From assembly GCA_902786015.1 (NCBI GenBank), contig CADAAU010000001.1:124001-188000 (forward strand): a stretch of DNA of 64,000 bases, written 5' to 3'. The notes under the pieces were generated by a model. The model saw nothing but the letters and a program-made list of their open reading frames with translations, had not been told where the DNA came from and ran no database searches. This document shows, in pieces, positions 33,536-42,155 of the stretch. Position 1 is the stretch's first letter. Each line of letters starts with the position of its first letter. Made by a program: the position numbers and the translations under genes. Source of the stretch: an uncultured Coriobacteriaceae bacterium (GTDB lineage: Bacteria > Actinomycetota > Coriobacteriia > Coriobacteriales > Atopobiaceae).

Positions 33536-36043
33536 ATGTCGAAGGTCAAAACCATAGACGTGCGCGGAGCGCGCGTGCACAATCTCAAGAACGTGAATGT
33601 GAGCATACCGCTCAACCAAGTGGTGGGCATTGCGGGCGTGTCTGGCTCGGGCAAGTCGAGTCTTGCCATGGGCGTGCTTTATGCCGAGGGGTCCAGGCGC
33701 TACATGGATGCGCTCTCGACCTATACGCGCCGCCGCATAAGCCAGGCGGGTCGAGCGGACGTGGATGAGGTGCTGCATGTGCCGGCTGCGCTTGCGCTTC
33801 GCCAGCGCCCGGGCATAGCGGGGGTACGTTCGACATTTGGCACCTCTACCGAATTGCTCAACCATCTGCGGCTGCTGTTCAGCCGGCTTGGAAGCCATGT
33901 GTGTCCCAACGGGCATCACGTTCCTCCCTCGATGGCGGTTGCCTTGGAACAGAGCTTGGTGTGCCCCGTTTGTGGAGAGGAGTTTATGGGTCCCGGGGCC
34001 GAGATGCTGGCCTTCAATTCCGATGGCGCCTGTCCCGAGTGTGCGGGTACGGGGACCGTGCGCAAAATTGACGAGTCGACGCTTGTGCCAGACGAGTCCA
34101 AGACCATAGACGAGGGCGCCGTCGTTCCTTGGGGACATCTTATGTGGTCGCTCATGAAGGACATTGCCCGACAGGCAGGTGTGCGTACCGACGTGCCCTT
34201 TGCCGACCTCACCGCAGACGAGAAGGAATTCGTGCTGCATGGTGCGCCCGACAAATACCACCTGCTCTACCACAACGAGAAGACCGGTACGGCAGGCGAG
34301 ATGGACTTTACCTACTACAGCGCCGTTCATTCCGTCCAGAATGCCTTGGCAAAGGTCAAGGACGAGAAGGGTCTGAAGCGTGTTTCGCGCTACCTCGAGG
34401 AGGCTCCGTGTCCCGCATGTGGAGGCACGCGGCTTTCGGATGCCGCCCGCGCGCCGCTCGTGAGGGGCATCAACTTGGCCGAGGCCACTGCCATGACGCT
34501 CGACGAGCTGGTCGAATGGGTGGCGGGAGCGCCCGAGAGCATGCCTGCCGACATGAGACCAATGGCCCGCACGATTGTGGACAACATGGCGGAGCCCATG
34601 CAGCGCCTGCGTGAACTCGGCTTGGGATACTTGTCGCTCGACCGAGCAAGCGCGACTCTCTCTACGGGCGAGCGTCAGCGCGCACAGCTCAGTCGTGCCG
34701 TTCGAAACCGGACGACCGGCGTGTTGTACGTGCTGGACGAGCCGTCAATAGGCTTGCATCCCTCGAACGTCGACGGATTGCTGCGCGTGATGGAAGACCT
34801 CGTAGAAGACGGAAATTCCGTTGTGGTGGTCGACCACGACGTCCAAGTGCTGCGCGCGGCCGACCACCTCGTGGAGGTAGGGCCAGAGTCGGGTGCCGGT
34901 GGCGGGCAGATCGTGTGTCAGGGTAGCGTGGAACAGGTTGCGCGCGATCGTGCTTCTCGCATCGGAGGCTTTCTTTCGGGCGAGCGTAAGGTCGCGGCAC
35001 GGGAGTGTTGCGCCGCGGAGGAGGTGTTCGCAAACGGGGAGGTGCGCATCGAATGCGGAGCTATCCATACTGTGCGTCCGCTTGTGGCGAGCTTCCCGCG
35101 TGGCAGACTCACCTGTGTGACGGGTGTCTCGGGCTCGGGTAAGACGACGCTTGTCTTGGAAGGCCTGGTACCGGCGTTGCGAGCTGCGACGGCACCGCAG
35201 GAACCTGATGCGCCGCGCATGCCCATCCACGTGCACAATATCGATGCCGAGGGCATTCGTCGTGTGAACCTCATTGACTCTACGCCCATCGGGGCCAACG
35301 TGCGCTCGACGGTGGCAACGTATTCGGGCGTGCTTGACGATCTGCGCCGGGCCTATGCCGCGACCCCCGAGGCGAAGGAGCGCGGACTCAAGATGGGAGC
35401 GTTCTCGTACAATACCGGCTCCTTGCGGTGTCCGACTTGCGATGGTACGGGGTCCGTCTCGCTCGATGTGCAGTTTCTTCCCGACGTGGACGTGGTCTGT
35501 CCCGATTGTCGAGGTTCGCGCTACGGACGCGAGGCCTACGAGGTGCTGCGCGCGCCAGGCAGGGGATCAAACGGGCCGGGTTTGTCGCTTCCCAACCTCA
35601 TGGCCATGACGGTCGACGAGGCGCTTGGGGCCACGGAAGGTCTGCGCAAAGCGCATTCGAAGCTTGCCACGCTGAGCAGCTTGGGATTGGGATACCTTAC
35701 CCTTGGCGAGGCGACGCCGGCACTCAGTGGAGGGGAAGCGCAGCGGCTCAAGCTTGCTAGCGAGATGGGGAAGAGCCAGGAAGATGCGCTCTTTGTGTTT
35801 GACGAGCCCACTATCGGGCTGCATCCGCTCGATGTGGAAGTGCTGCTTGGCGTTTTGGAGCGACTTGTTTGTGCTGGCGCCACCGTCGTGGTCATAGAAC
35901 ATGACCTCGATGTAATTGCCAATGCCGATTGGGTAATCGATATGGGCCCAGACGGCGGCAACGCGGGCGGACGTATCGTATGTGCCGGAACACCTGCCGA
36001 GATAGCGGCCTGCCCACAGAGCATAACCGGTCGATATCTGTAG
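33536..36043 (+). CDS. UvrA paralogue (double ABC ATPase, short form)
   Basis: 835 residues from ATG 33536. Two ABC ATPase halves: Walker A GVSGSGKSSL (about residue 32) and GVSGSGKTTL (about 529); signatures LSTGERQRAQLSRA (about 375) and LSGGEAQRLKLASE (about 729). Zinc-type cysteine pairs are present (CPVCGEEF, CPECAGTGTV, CPACGGTRLS, CPTCDGTGSV, CPDCRG). It is about 110 residues shorter than housekeeping UvrA, consistent with class II UvrA proteins that lack the UvrB-binding insertion and are linked to drug resistance or self-protection. No uvrB or uvrC nearby. Confidence 0.85.
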   Translation: MSKVKTIDVRGARVHNLKNVNVSIPLNQVVGIAGVSGSGKSSLAMGVLYAEGSRRYMDALSTYTRRRISQAGRADVDEVLHVPAALALRQRPGIAGVRSTFGTSTELLNHLRLLFSRLGSHVCPNGHHVPPSMAVALEQSLVCPVCGEEFMGPGAEMLAFNSDGACPECAGTGTVRKIDESTLVPDESKTIDEGAVVPWGHLMWSLMKDIARQAGVRTDVPFADLTADEKEFVLHGAPDKYHLLYHNEKTGTAGEMDFTYYSAVHSVQNALAKVKDEKGLKRVSRYLEEAPCPACGGTRLSDAARAPLVRGINLAEATAMTLDELVEWVAGAPESMPADMRPMARTIVDNMAEPMQRLRELGLGYLSLDRASATLSTGERQRAQLSRAVRNRTTGVLYVLDEPSIGLHPSNVDGLLRVMEDLVEDGNSVVVVDHDVQVLRAADHLVEVGPESGAGGGQIVCQGSVEQVARDRASRIGGFLSGERKVAARECCAAEEVFANGEVRIECGAIHTVRPLVASFPRGRLTCVTGVSGSGKTTLVLEGLVPALRAATAPQEPDAPRMPIHVHNIDAEGIRRVNLIDSTPIGANVRSTVATYSGVLDDLRRAYAATPEAKERGLKMGAFSYNTGSLRCPTCDGTGSVSLDVQFLPDVDVVCPDCRGSRYGREAYEVLRAPGRGSNGPGLSLPNLMAMTVDEALGATEGLRKAHSKLATLSSLGLGYLTLGEATPALSGGEAQRLKLASEMGKSQEDALFVFDEPTIGLHPLDVEVLLGVLERLVCAGATVVVIEHDLDVIANADWVIDMGPDGGNAGGRIVCAGTPAEIAACPQSITGRYL

Positions 36044-36068
36044 CAAGGCATCCGGAAGGTAAGTAGAA

Positions 36069-36083
36069 AAGCGATGGGGATAC
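36069..36083 (+). repeat. AAGCGATGGGGATAC element, half copy
   Basis: Shortly after the UvrA-like stop; same 15-base motif as one arm of the hairpin at 10488-10520. Confidence 0.45.
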
Positions 36084-36134
36084 TTGTGCCATGGAACGCG
36101 GGACTTGGATTCCTGGAGAGGAGACGCCACGCCA

Positions 36135-36497
36135 TTGCCAAAACAGAACTGCACCGCTGAGGACTACTGGGCGTTGCCCGAGGGCGTGCGCGCCGAGCTC
36201 ATCGACGGCGAGCTGTGGGACCTCGCCTCGCCGAGCAGGGTGCATCAGGAGATCGTGCATGCGCTCGACATGGGAATAGGGAACCACATCGACTCCCACG
36301 GCGGTCCGTGCAAGGTCTACCCGGCGTCGTTCGCGGTGAACCTGTTTGCCGACGAGCTCGTAGCTGCTGTAGCGGTCCACCCACACCCTGACACGCAACT
36401 TACGTGGCATTGCCTCCCGGCCCTCGGGAAAGCGCGCACGGCAGTCAAGCCCGCGGACAGGAGGCCGTTCGGCGGACCTATAGGAACATGCCCATGA
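36135..36497 (+). pseudogene. Truncated Uma2-family nuclease gene
   Basis: From TTG 36135, residues match the Uma2 (PD-(D/E)XK) start: TAEDYWALPEGVRAELIDGELWDLASPSRVHQEIV, split here as TAEDYWALPEGVRAE and LIDGELWDLASPSRVHQEI, then HIDSHGGPCKVYPASFAVNLFAD. After that point (about 36354) the family's catalytic PDVSVV and EIVSP segments are missing and the frame continues in unrelated sequence to a stop. So roughly the last 100 residues have been lost by deletion or insertion. It ends 20 bases inside the convergent ATPase gene. Confidence 0.75.
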
Positions 36498-37800
36498 ACT
36501 GGGGCAGCGTCACCTTTGCCCCGTTCCTGCCCGAGTTGCCGTCCACGAGCTTGTATGCCACCCTTGGCTCGTATTGCTCCATAAAGGTGTTGAGGGACAC
36601 GGTCGCGCCCCTGGACGACTTGACCTCCACAGGAACGACCGCGCCGTCCCGTTCCATGAGGAACTCTATCTCCTGGGCGCTGTTCGCCCGTTTGTAGTAG
36701 CGGACCTCGATTCCTCGCTTGTGGAGCAGGTCGAATACGAGGTTCTCGTATATGCCGCCCTTCGCCGGGCCCTTGAGCGTGTTTCTCACGAGCGCCACCT
36801 GCGTCTCGCGCCCGAAAAGGTGCGTGAGGAGTCCCGTGTCGGTGACGTAGATCTTGAACTCGCTCGGCTCCTCGTAGGCGGCCAGCGGAAGGAGCGGCAC
36901 GGACACGTTGTGCACGTCGCGCACCAGCCCCGCATCGATGAGCCAGTCGATGGCCGTGCCGAACTTGCGCGCGCTGCCACCACGCTCCACCTTGCTGTAC
37001 TGGAACTTGGTGTTCTCCTTCGCGAGCTGCCTGGGCACGGACCGGTAGAGCCGCATGATCTTTGGCTTGTCGACGTTGGAGGCGTATTTGTCCGCATCGT
37101 CCTCGTAGGCGTTGAGAATCTTCTCCTGAGCAGAGAAGGCCTCCTCAAAGCTGTGGGTGTCCATGAACGTGCTCACGACCTCGGGCATGCCCCCAACGAC
37201 GAGGTACTCCCGCAGCAGGTCCTGGTAGCGCTTGAGGACCTGGTCGGGAAGGCGCTCGGCCGTGCGCGCATACTCTCTGAGCGTGTCGATGGCCTCCGTT
37301 CCCGCGCCACACGCCCACAGGTATTCCTCGAAGTCCAGCGCATGCATGTGCACCTCGCGTTCGTAACCCACGGGCACCGAGGTCTCCTTGGGTGGGGCGT
37401 CGTTGGCGCCCTTGTAGTGGATGCCCAGCAGGGAACCCGACGCCACGACGTCAAGGCGGCCGTCCATGGCAAGGAACTTGAGGGCCGTCCGAGCCTTCTT
37501 GCAAGCCTGCACCTCGTCGAGGAAGATGAGCGTGCCGCCCGGCACGAGCCTTACGTTACTCATGTACAGGGAGATGCGCTTGTAGATTTCCGTGGGTTCG
37601 AGGCTGCCTTCGAATATGGCTTTGTGCTGTGGGTCTTTGAGGAAGTTTATGTATAGGTAGCTCTCGTACTCGGCGATCCCGAACTGCTCGATGATGTAGG
37701 TCTTGCCCACTTGGCGCGCGCCGTTTACGAGCAGGCACTCGCGGGCTCCTCTGGCCTTCCATTCCAGCAGGCGGTCGTAGAACCTTCTGCGTAGTCTCAT
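36478..37800 (-). CDS. AAA ATPase with C-terminal DUF4143 domain
   Basis: 440 residues. Walker A NGARQVGKTYII (Lys33), Walker B TLIFLDEVQACKKA (about 90-103), sensor ASGSLLGI, the family's ALDFEEYLWACG, and the DUF4143 domain (about 200-400) ending in a PD-(D/E)XK-like stretch EIEFLMERDGAVVPVEVKSSRG. DUF4143 ATPases are abundant, strain-variable proteins of unknown purpose, suspected in defence or mobile-element biology. The gene sits at the edge of a degraded accessory region, and three regularly spaced repeats lie just upstream. Confidence 0.9.
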   Translation of the reverse strand: MRLRRRFYDRLLEWKARGARECLLVNGARQVGKTYIIEQFGIAEYESYLYINFLKDPQHKAIFEGSLEPTEIYKRISLYMSNVRLVPGGTLIFLDEVQACKKARTALKFLAMDGRLDVVASGSLLGIHYKGANDAPPKETSVPVGYEREVHMHALDFEEYLWACGAGTEAIDTLREYARTAERLPDQVLKRYQDLLREYLVVGGMPEVVSTFMDTHSFEEAFSAQEKILNAYEDDADKYASNVDKPKIMRLYRSVPRQLAKENTKFQYSKVERGGSARKFGTAIDWLIDAGLVRDVHNVSVPLLPLAAYEEPSEFKIYVTDTGLLTHLFGRETQVALVRNTLKGPAKGGIYENLVFDLLHKRGIEVRYYKRANSAQEIEFLMERDGAVVPVEVKSSRGATVSLNTFMEQYEPRVAYKLVDGNSGRNGAKVTLPQFMGMFL

Positions 37801-37838
37801 GTGACCCCCCTATATGATTAGCCTGTTGACCTGGTAAA

Positions 37839-37918
37839 ATGCATCGAATTAGACGTTATATACTGAGTATAATGCATTGTTTTAGATTTACACTCAGAGA
37901 AATATGCATCGTTTTGGA
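37839..37918. promoter_or_regulatory. Three phased ATGCATyG repeats upstream of the DUF4143 gene
   Basis: ATGCATCGAATTAGA (37839), ATGCATTGTTTTAGA (37872) and ATGCATCGTTTTGGA (37904) are spaced 33 and 32 bases, about three helical turns. A palindrome TATACTGAGTATA (37858-37870) and a TATAAT-like box fall between the first two. This looks like an operator array for one or both flanking directions. The ATPase starts at 37800 on the reverse strand. Confidence 0.6.
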
Positions 37919-38048
37919 GGACAAATGCGGAGAGGGAGCACGATTGGTTTGCGGCTGTCAAGCTTTGGTCCCCACCGCGCAGCTCTCGGCGCCGAGACCA
38001 CTTTTTGGTCCGTAGGCTTACTCACCCGTAGTCGCGAGCATCGAGTGC

Positions 38049-38117
38049 GGCACCGTAATCAAGCTCCCCACCCCCACCCGCGATGGCTACCGCTTCCTCT
38101 ACTGGAGGGGCTCTCAG
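38049..38117 (+). pseudogene. Fragment of a repeat-type surface protein
   Basis: The frame from 38049 reads GTVIKLPTPTRDGYRFLYWR then GSQYI, the InlB/Flg_new-type beta-repeat segment (KLPTPTREGYEFLYWKGS) of LPXTG surface proteins in Coriobacteriia. Neither start nor sorting signal remains and the frame dissolves after about 25 residues. Confidence 0.6.
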
Positions 38118-38441
38118 TACATCCCTTCCTTTCCAACATGGGGTTTGTTCGCGCCGGGCCGCGGAAGATGGGATGGTCGAGCGAGGCCTCATGAGGTTCA
38201 CCGTGAGGGCGCTTTTTTGTGCTCGTCACCGCCTCTCCCGCAGCGCAACAGACGCCTCGTTCGAGCAGGGAAAAGGACGCAGCGGGCGGGGAAGGTTGTC
38301 CCGGCCGGATCGGCTTTGGGCTGGAAATCACTTTCGTGTGGGTCTCTTCGCCACGGGAAAGGCATTCTCGGCTCAAAAGGCCACACGATTTGCATCGCAC
38401 GCGACAAAGAAGGGGCTGTTGCTGCCTCGCATGACATGAAT

Positions 38442-38609
38442 TCCGTTACTGCGCGGCGGTTGCGAACTGCTACGCAAATGCGTACGGTTAGCGACCCCTA
38501 AGCCTCCGTCTTTGCGCAGTGGTTGTCGACCGCCACGCAAAATCGGACGTTTGCCAACTCTCAAACCTCCGTTCCTGCGTGGCGGTGCGAGCAGCCGGGC
38601 AAAACCGGA
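38442..38609. repeat. 63-base tandem repeat, 2.7 copies, each able to fold
   Basis: Units begin TCCGTT at 38442, TCCGTC at 38505 and TCCGTT at 38568, exactly 63 bases apart. Each holds an inverted repeat; in unit 2 TTTGCGCAGTGG (38511-38522) pairs with CCGCCACGCAAA (38530-38541). The units differ by many substitutions, so the array is old. Confidence 0.75.
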
Positions 38610-38663
38610 GGCACGGCCAGGCGCCCAACGCGACAGGGCGCGATTCTAGCTCCCCCTGCCCTC

Positions 38664-38770
38664 AATTACGCAGATCGCAGCACGTTGTGCGTAATTGGCC
38701 GTGCCAGGCGTCGTGCCAGCTGGCCTTTCTTGGAAAACTACGCACATCGAATTGCGTTGTGCGTAATTAC
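38664..38770. repeat. Two AATTACGCA/TGCGTAATT hairpins
   Basis: AATTACGCA (38664-38672) with TGCGTAATT (38688-38696), and ACTACGCA (38737-38744) with TGCGTAATT (38760-38768). Both loops contain ATCG and end in GTTG before the right arm. Two copies of one small palindromic element. Confidence 0.65.
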
Positions 38771-39042
38771 TTGCTGGCGTGCGAAATCCGAGCACTGGCG
38801 CCGCTCCTTTGCGTGGGCTCGGGCGCACGGTTCGCGCTACGAAACCTGCGGCCGTGCGAGTCGTGTACACTGGCGCCACGAAGCGCCGGAAGGCCTCTTG
38901 ATCACACGGGCGAATCCGCTCTCCGCCTCGTGCCAACTGCGGCTTTGCGGCCCCAGGCCCAAGCTGTGCACGCTATTCGACGTCGGCGAGAACCGGAGCG
39001 TCTCGCGTGCTACCATGGGAGGCAGGCAGACGGGAGGCTAAG

Positions 39043-39564
39043 ATGGGCATGTACGTAAACCCGGGCAACGCGGGGTTCGCAGGCATACTTTCGGGCGAAT
39101 ACGTCGACAAGACCGGGCTCATCGCCCTCGTGAACGCCGCCATCGGCACGCCGAACAAGCTCGTATGCTCCACGCGCCCGCGCCGCTTCGGCAAGACGTT
39201 CGCCGCCGAGTCGCTGGTGGCCTACTACACGTGCGGCGCCGACTCGCGCTCCCTCTTCGAGGGGCTCGACATCTCCCGCGACCCGAGCTTCGAAAAACAC
39301 CTCAACGCCTACAACGTGATCCACCTGGACATGACGGCATTTCGTGGAGCCGCCGACGTGGTGTACCTCCCCAGGTGGGGCGACCCGGCGCCGGCGCTGG
39401 TTGTCGAGCTCAAGTGGGACCGCTCGCCGGAGGCCGCGATCGCCCAGGTGCGAGACCGCGACTACCCGGCCGTGCTGCGCGGCTGGGGCGGGCCGATTCT
39501 CCTGGTGGGCATAACCTATGAGCGCAAGTCCAAGCGCCACGTCTGCCGCATCGAGGAGGCGTAG
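39043..39564 (+). pseudogene. AAA-ATPase_like/DUF1703 gene with a large in-frame internal deletion
   Basis: 173 residues from ATG 39043 (CGGGAGG upstream). Residues 1-97 match the N terminus of the AAA-ATPase_like family: YVDKTGLIALVN, the nucleotide loop STRPRRFGKTFAAE, SLFEGLDIS, NVIHLDMTAF. Residues 100-173 match the C-terminal DUF1703 nuclease-like domain: ADVVYLPRWG, VVELKWDRSPEAAIAQVRDR, ILLVGITYERKSKRHVCRIEE. Full-length relatives have about 500-570 residues, so some 350 residues are gone between LDMTAFRG and ADVVYLP, with the frame kept. It could still make a mini-protein, but the ATPase is not functional. Confidence 0.75.
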
Positions 39565-39771
39565 CTCCCGCCGTGCGGTATAGTTCCACGCCCCTCACGG
39601 TATGGTATAACGATTGAAGGGCATGAAGGTGTCTTGGCTCGTCGGACGAGGCCTGCGGTGGATGTGTTCGAGGACTTGGCCAAGGAGTATGGGGCATGAC
39701 GTACGAGGTCGTGCTTAGTTGCATATCGGGACAGCCATTGTAGGCCATAAGTACGCGCGGAAGGTAAGGGC

Positions 39772-41661
39772 ATGGCACGGCGCAAAACGAAATCGCATGA
39801 GTACGTGCAGGGTCGTAAGGTCCTTGAGGACGAGTTCTTGCCCATGACGCGCGCGGCAATGCAGAGGCGCGGCTGGGACCAGTGCGACTTCGTATACGTA
39901 TGTGGCGATGCATATGTGGATCATCCCTCGTTTGGTATGGCGATTATCAGTCGCGTGCTGGAGTCCCATGGATTCAAGGTGGGCATAATCTGCCAGCCGG
40001 ACTGGCGCGATCCAACGAGCGTTACCGTGCTCGGAGAGCCGCGTTTGGCCTTCTTGGTGTCGTCCGGGAACATGGACTCGATGGTCAATCACTACACGGT
40101 TGCCAAGCGTAGGCGCGAGGCCGACGCCTACTCTCCTGGTGGAAAGATGGGTCTGCGGCCCGACCATGCCTGTGTGGTATATGGCAACCTCATCCGTCGA
40201 ACCTACAAGCACGTGCCCATCGTGCTCGGTGGCATCGAGGCATCATTGCGACGGCTTGCCCACTATGACTACTGGTCGGATGGGCTCAAGCGCTCGATTC
40301 TGCTCGACTCCGGCGCCGACCTCATTGGGTACGGCATGGGCGAGCATTCCATCGTAGCGATTGCCGAGGCACTTGACGCAGGCCTTAGCGTACAAGACCT
40401 GTCGTTCATCCCGGGAACGGTCTACAAGGCGCGCAGTACCGACCAGTGCGATAGGCCCGTGGTGTTGCCGAGCTTCGAGGAACTCCAAGACGACAAGACC
40501 AACTATGCCAAGAGCTTTGGCATGCAGGTACGCGGCCTTAACCCGTATCTCTCACACCCCCTTGTGGAGGAATATCCGCACGGCATCTATGTTATCCAGA
40601 ACCCACCGGCGGAGCCCCTTACCACGCCTGAGCTCGATGCCGTATACGAATTGCCGTATGCAAGGGCGTATCATCCGTGCTATGAGGACGCGGGTGGCAT
40701 TCCCGCGTTCAGTGAGGTGAAGTTCTCGCTCACGAGCAACCGAGGGTGTTTGGGGGAATGCTCGTTCTGTGCGCTTAATTTTCATCAGGGGCGCATCATC
40801 CAATCACGTAGTGACGAGTCTCTGCTTGCCGAGGCGGAGGCCATGACGCGCGACCCCGAGTTCAAGGGAAACATTCACGACGTGGGCGGACCTACGGCGA
40901 ACTTCCGCGTACCTGCGTGCCAGAAACAGCTTTCGCGCGGAGCCTGTTTGGGACGTAGATGCCTGTCGCCGGAGCCCTGTAAGCATCTAACGGTGACCCA
41001 CAAGTCGTACGTGCGCCTACTTCGTAAGCTGCGTGCGTTGCCGGGCGTCAAACGAGTGTTTGTGCGCAGCGGAATCCGGTTTGACTATGCGCTGCTCGAT
41101 AAGGACCACACCTTTATTCGCGAACTCGCAGAGCATCACACTTCTGGGCAGCTGCGCTTGGCTCCCGAGCACGTCTCGGATTCGGTGCTGCGCGTCATGG
41201 GGAAACCACCCAACAACGTATACCAGCGATTTTGCAAGGAGTTCGAGCGTGCGTCCCAGGATGCCGGCAAGGAGCAGTACGTGGTTCCGTACCTCATGAG
41301 TAGCCATCCGGGCTCGACGCTGACCGATGCCGTGAAGCTTGCCGAATTCTGTCGCGACTTGGGCTACAACCCCGAGCAGGTGAGCGACTTCTATCCTACG
41401 CCGTCGACCGTCTCGACGTGTATCTATTACACGGGGCTCGATCCGCGCACCATGAAGCCCGTGTATTGTCCCACCGACCCACATGAGAAGGCGCTGCAGC
41501 GAGCGCTCATCCAATACCGAAACCCCAAGAATCGCAAGCTCGTGATGGAGGCGTTGCGCCGCGCACATCGGACGGACCTCATCGGCTATGGTCCGAAGTG
41601 CCTCGTGCGTCCGGACGCATCAGGGGAAAAGAAGCCCCGATATCACAAAAGCGGGCGGTAG
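39772..41661 (+). CDS. YgiQ-family radical SAM protein
   Basis: 629 residues. The N-terminal DVCGDAYVDHPSFG-type segment reads YVCGDAYVDHPSFGMAIIS, followed by GKMGLRPDHACVVYGN and VPIVLGGIEASLRRLAHYDYW, diagnostic of YgiQ. The radical SAM cluster cysteines are Cys326, Cys330 and Cys333 in SNRGCLGECSFCAL. The C-terminal part has the YgiQ PEHVSDSVLRVMGKP and DFYPTPSTVSTCIYYTG motifs. The reaction is unknown for the family. Not linked to neighbours by overlap; likely its own unit. Confidence 0.93.
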   Translation: MARRKTKSHEYVQGRKVLEDEFLPMTRAAMQRRGWDQCDFVYVCGDAYVDHPSFGMAIISRVLESHGFKVGIICQPDWRDPTSVTVLGEPRLAFLVSSGNMDSMVNHYTVAKRRREADAYSPGGKMGLRPDHACVVYGNLIRRTYKHVPIVLGGIEASLRRLAHYDYWSDGLKRSILLDSGADLIGYGMGEHSIVAIAEALDAGLSVQDLSFIPGTVYKARSTDQCDRPVVLPSFEELQDDKTNYAKSFGMQVRGLNPYLSHPLVEEYPHGIYVIQNPPAEPLTTPELDAVYELPYARAYHPCYEDAGGIPAFSEVKFSLTSNRGCLGECSFCALNFHQGRIIQSRSDESLLAEAEAMTRDPEFKGNIHDVGGPTANFRVPACQKQLSRGACLGRRCLSPEPCKHLTVTHKSYVRLLRKLRALPGVKRVFVRSGIRFDYALLDKDHTFIRELAEHHTSGQLRLAPEHVSDSVLRVMGKPPNNVYQRFCKEFERASQDAGKEQYVVPYLMSSHPGSTLTDAVKLAEFCRDLGYNPEQVSDFYPTPSTVSTCIYYTGLDPRTMKPVYCPTDPHEKALQRALIQYRNPKNRKLVMEALRRAHRTDLIGYGPKCLVRPDASGEKKPRYHKSGR

Positions 41662-41696
41662 CCAGGCAAACCTGCTATCGCTGCTATACTGGTGCC

Positions 41697-41849
41697 GTGC
41701 GCAAGAGACGTGATGACAAGGGCTAGGCGTTGTTGCTCGCCGATGTCGGTGCGTTCGTGGGGACGTTCGTGGAGGTCGTCTCGCCGAGTGAATGGGATAC
41801 GATCACGGTGCCGACGGCTATCCTCGCGACACTTCTAGTCCTGTGCTGA
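41697..41849 (+). pseudogene. Small membrane-protein ORF broken by an amber codon
   Basis: From GTG 41697 the frame reads VRKRRDDKG, TAG at 41724, then ALLLADVGAFVGTFVEVV, SPSEWDTITVPTAILATLLVLC and TGA at 41847. The reading looks like a short basic head followed by two hydrophobic stretches. A TATACT at 41684-41689 lies eight bases before the GTG, which would give a leaderless transcript. A CAG-to-TAG change would explain the stop. Tentative. Confidence 0.3.
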
Positions 41850-41920
41850 AGTTTGAATGTGGCCAATGAGAACCGGCATCATCTGCAAATTATAGTAAAT
41901 GTATACATATATAGATAATT

Positions 41921-42031
41921 GCTTCCCAAGCTGCTTCATAAGCACAGCCGGTCCCTCTCTCCCCACCAAAACGCTCACGGAGTCGGCCCCGAAAGCACCC
42001 AATCCTGCAGTTATGAAGCAGCTTGGGAAGC
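41921..42031. mobile_element. MITE-like element with perfect 21-bp inverted arms
   Basis: GCTTCCCAAGCTGCTTCATAA at 41921-41941 (written in two parts: GCTTCCCAAGCTG, CTTCATAA) is exactly complementary to 42011-42031. The 69-base interior is GC-rich while the flanks are AT-rich, pointing to an inserted or folded unit. No transposase gene is present, and no target-site duplication is obvious. The surrounding 41850-42155 otherwise holds no gene I can support. Confidence 0.5.
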
Positions 42032-42155
42032 AGAATACTGATAAACCATATAGAAAAGCTAGCTTGCAATTTGCTGTGGTTTTATTAATAATGCAACCGT
42101 ACAGCTTTTGTTCATGAGCCTGAATTGTGGACTCGTGTGAGATTGGAGGAAGGTT

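Larger units (their letters stand above)
37919..39042. other. Decayed accessory region without an intact gene
   Basis: About 1.1 kb. A short frame from ATG 37925 has a good GGAGG site but no recognisable product and is not called. The stretch holds a surface-protein remnant (38049), a hairpin plus T run at 38187-38218, a 63-base tandem repeat (38442) and two AATTACGCA hairpins (38664, 38737), annotated separately. I see nothing else that is supported. Confidence 0.6.

Noticed and set aside
37904-38194. 96-residue open frame after the phased repeats
   Set aside because: It has a good GGAGG site before ATG 37925, but the product matches nothing, is Arg-rich and runs in another frame over a surface-protein remnant.
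38442-38609. Possible CRISPR array
   Set aside because: The 63-base units are diverged throughout, there is no alternation of constant repeats with unique spacers, and no cas genes are present.
39600-39771. Short frame ending LARRTRPAVDVFEDLAKEYGA, possible antitoxin remnant
   Set aside because: Only about 30 residues with no start signal; too little to assign.
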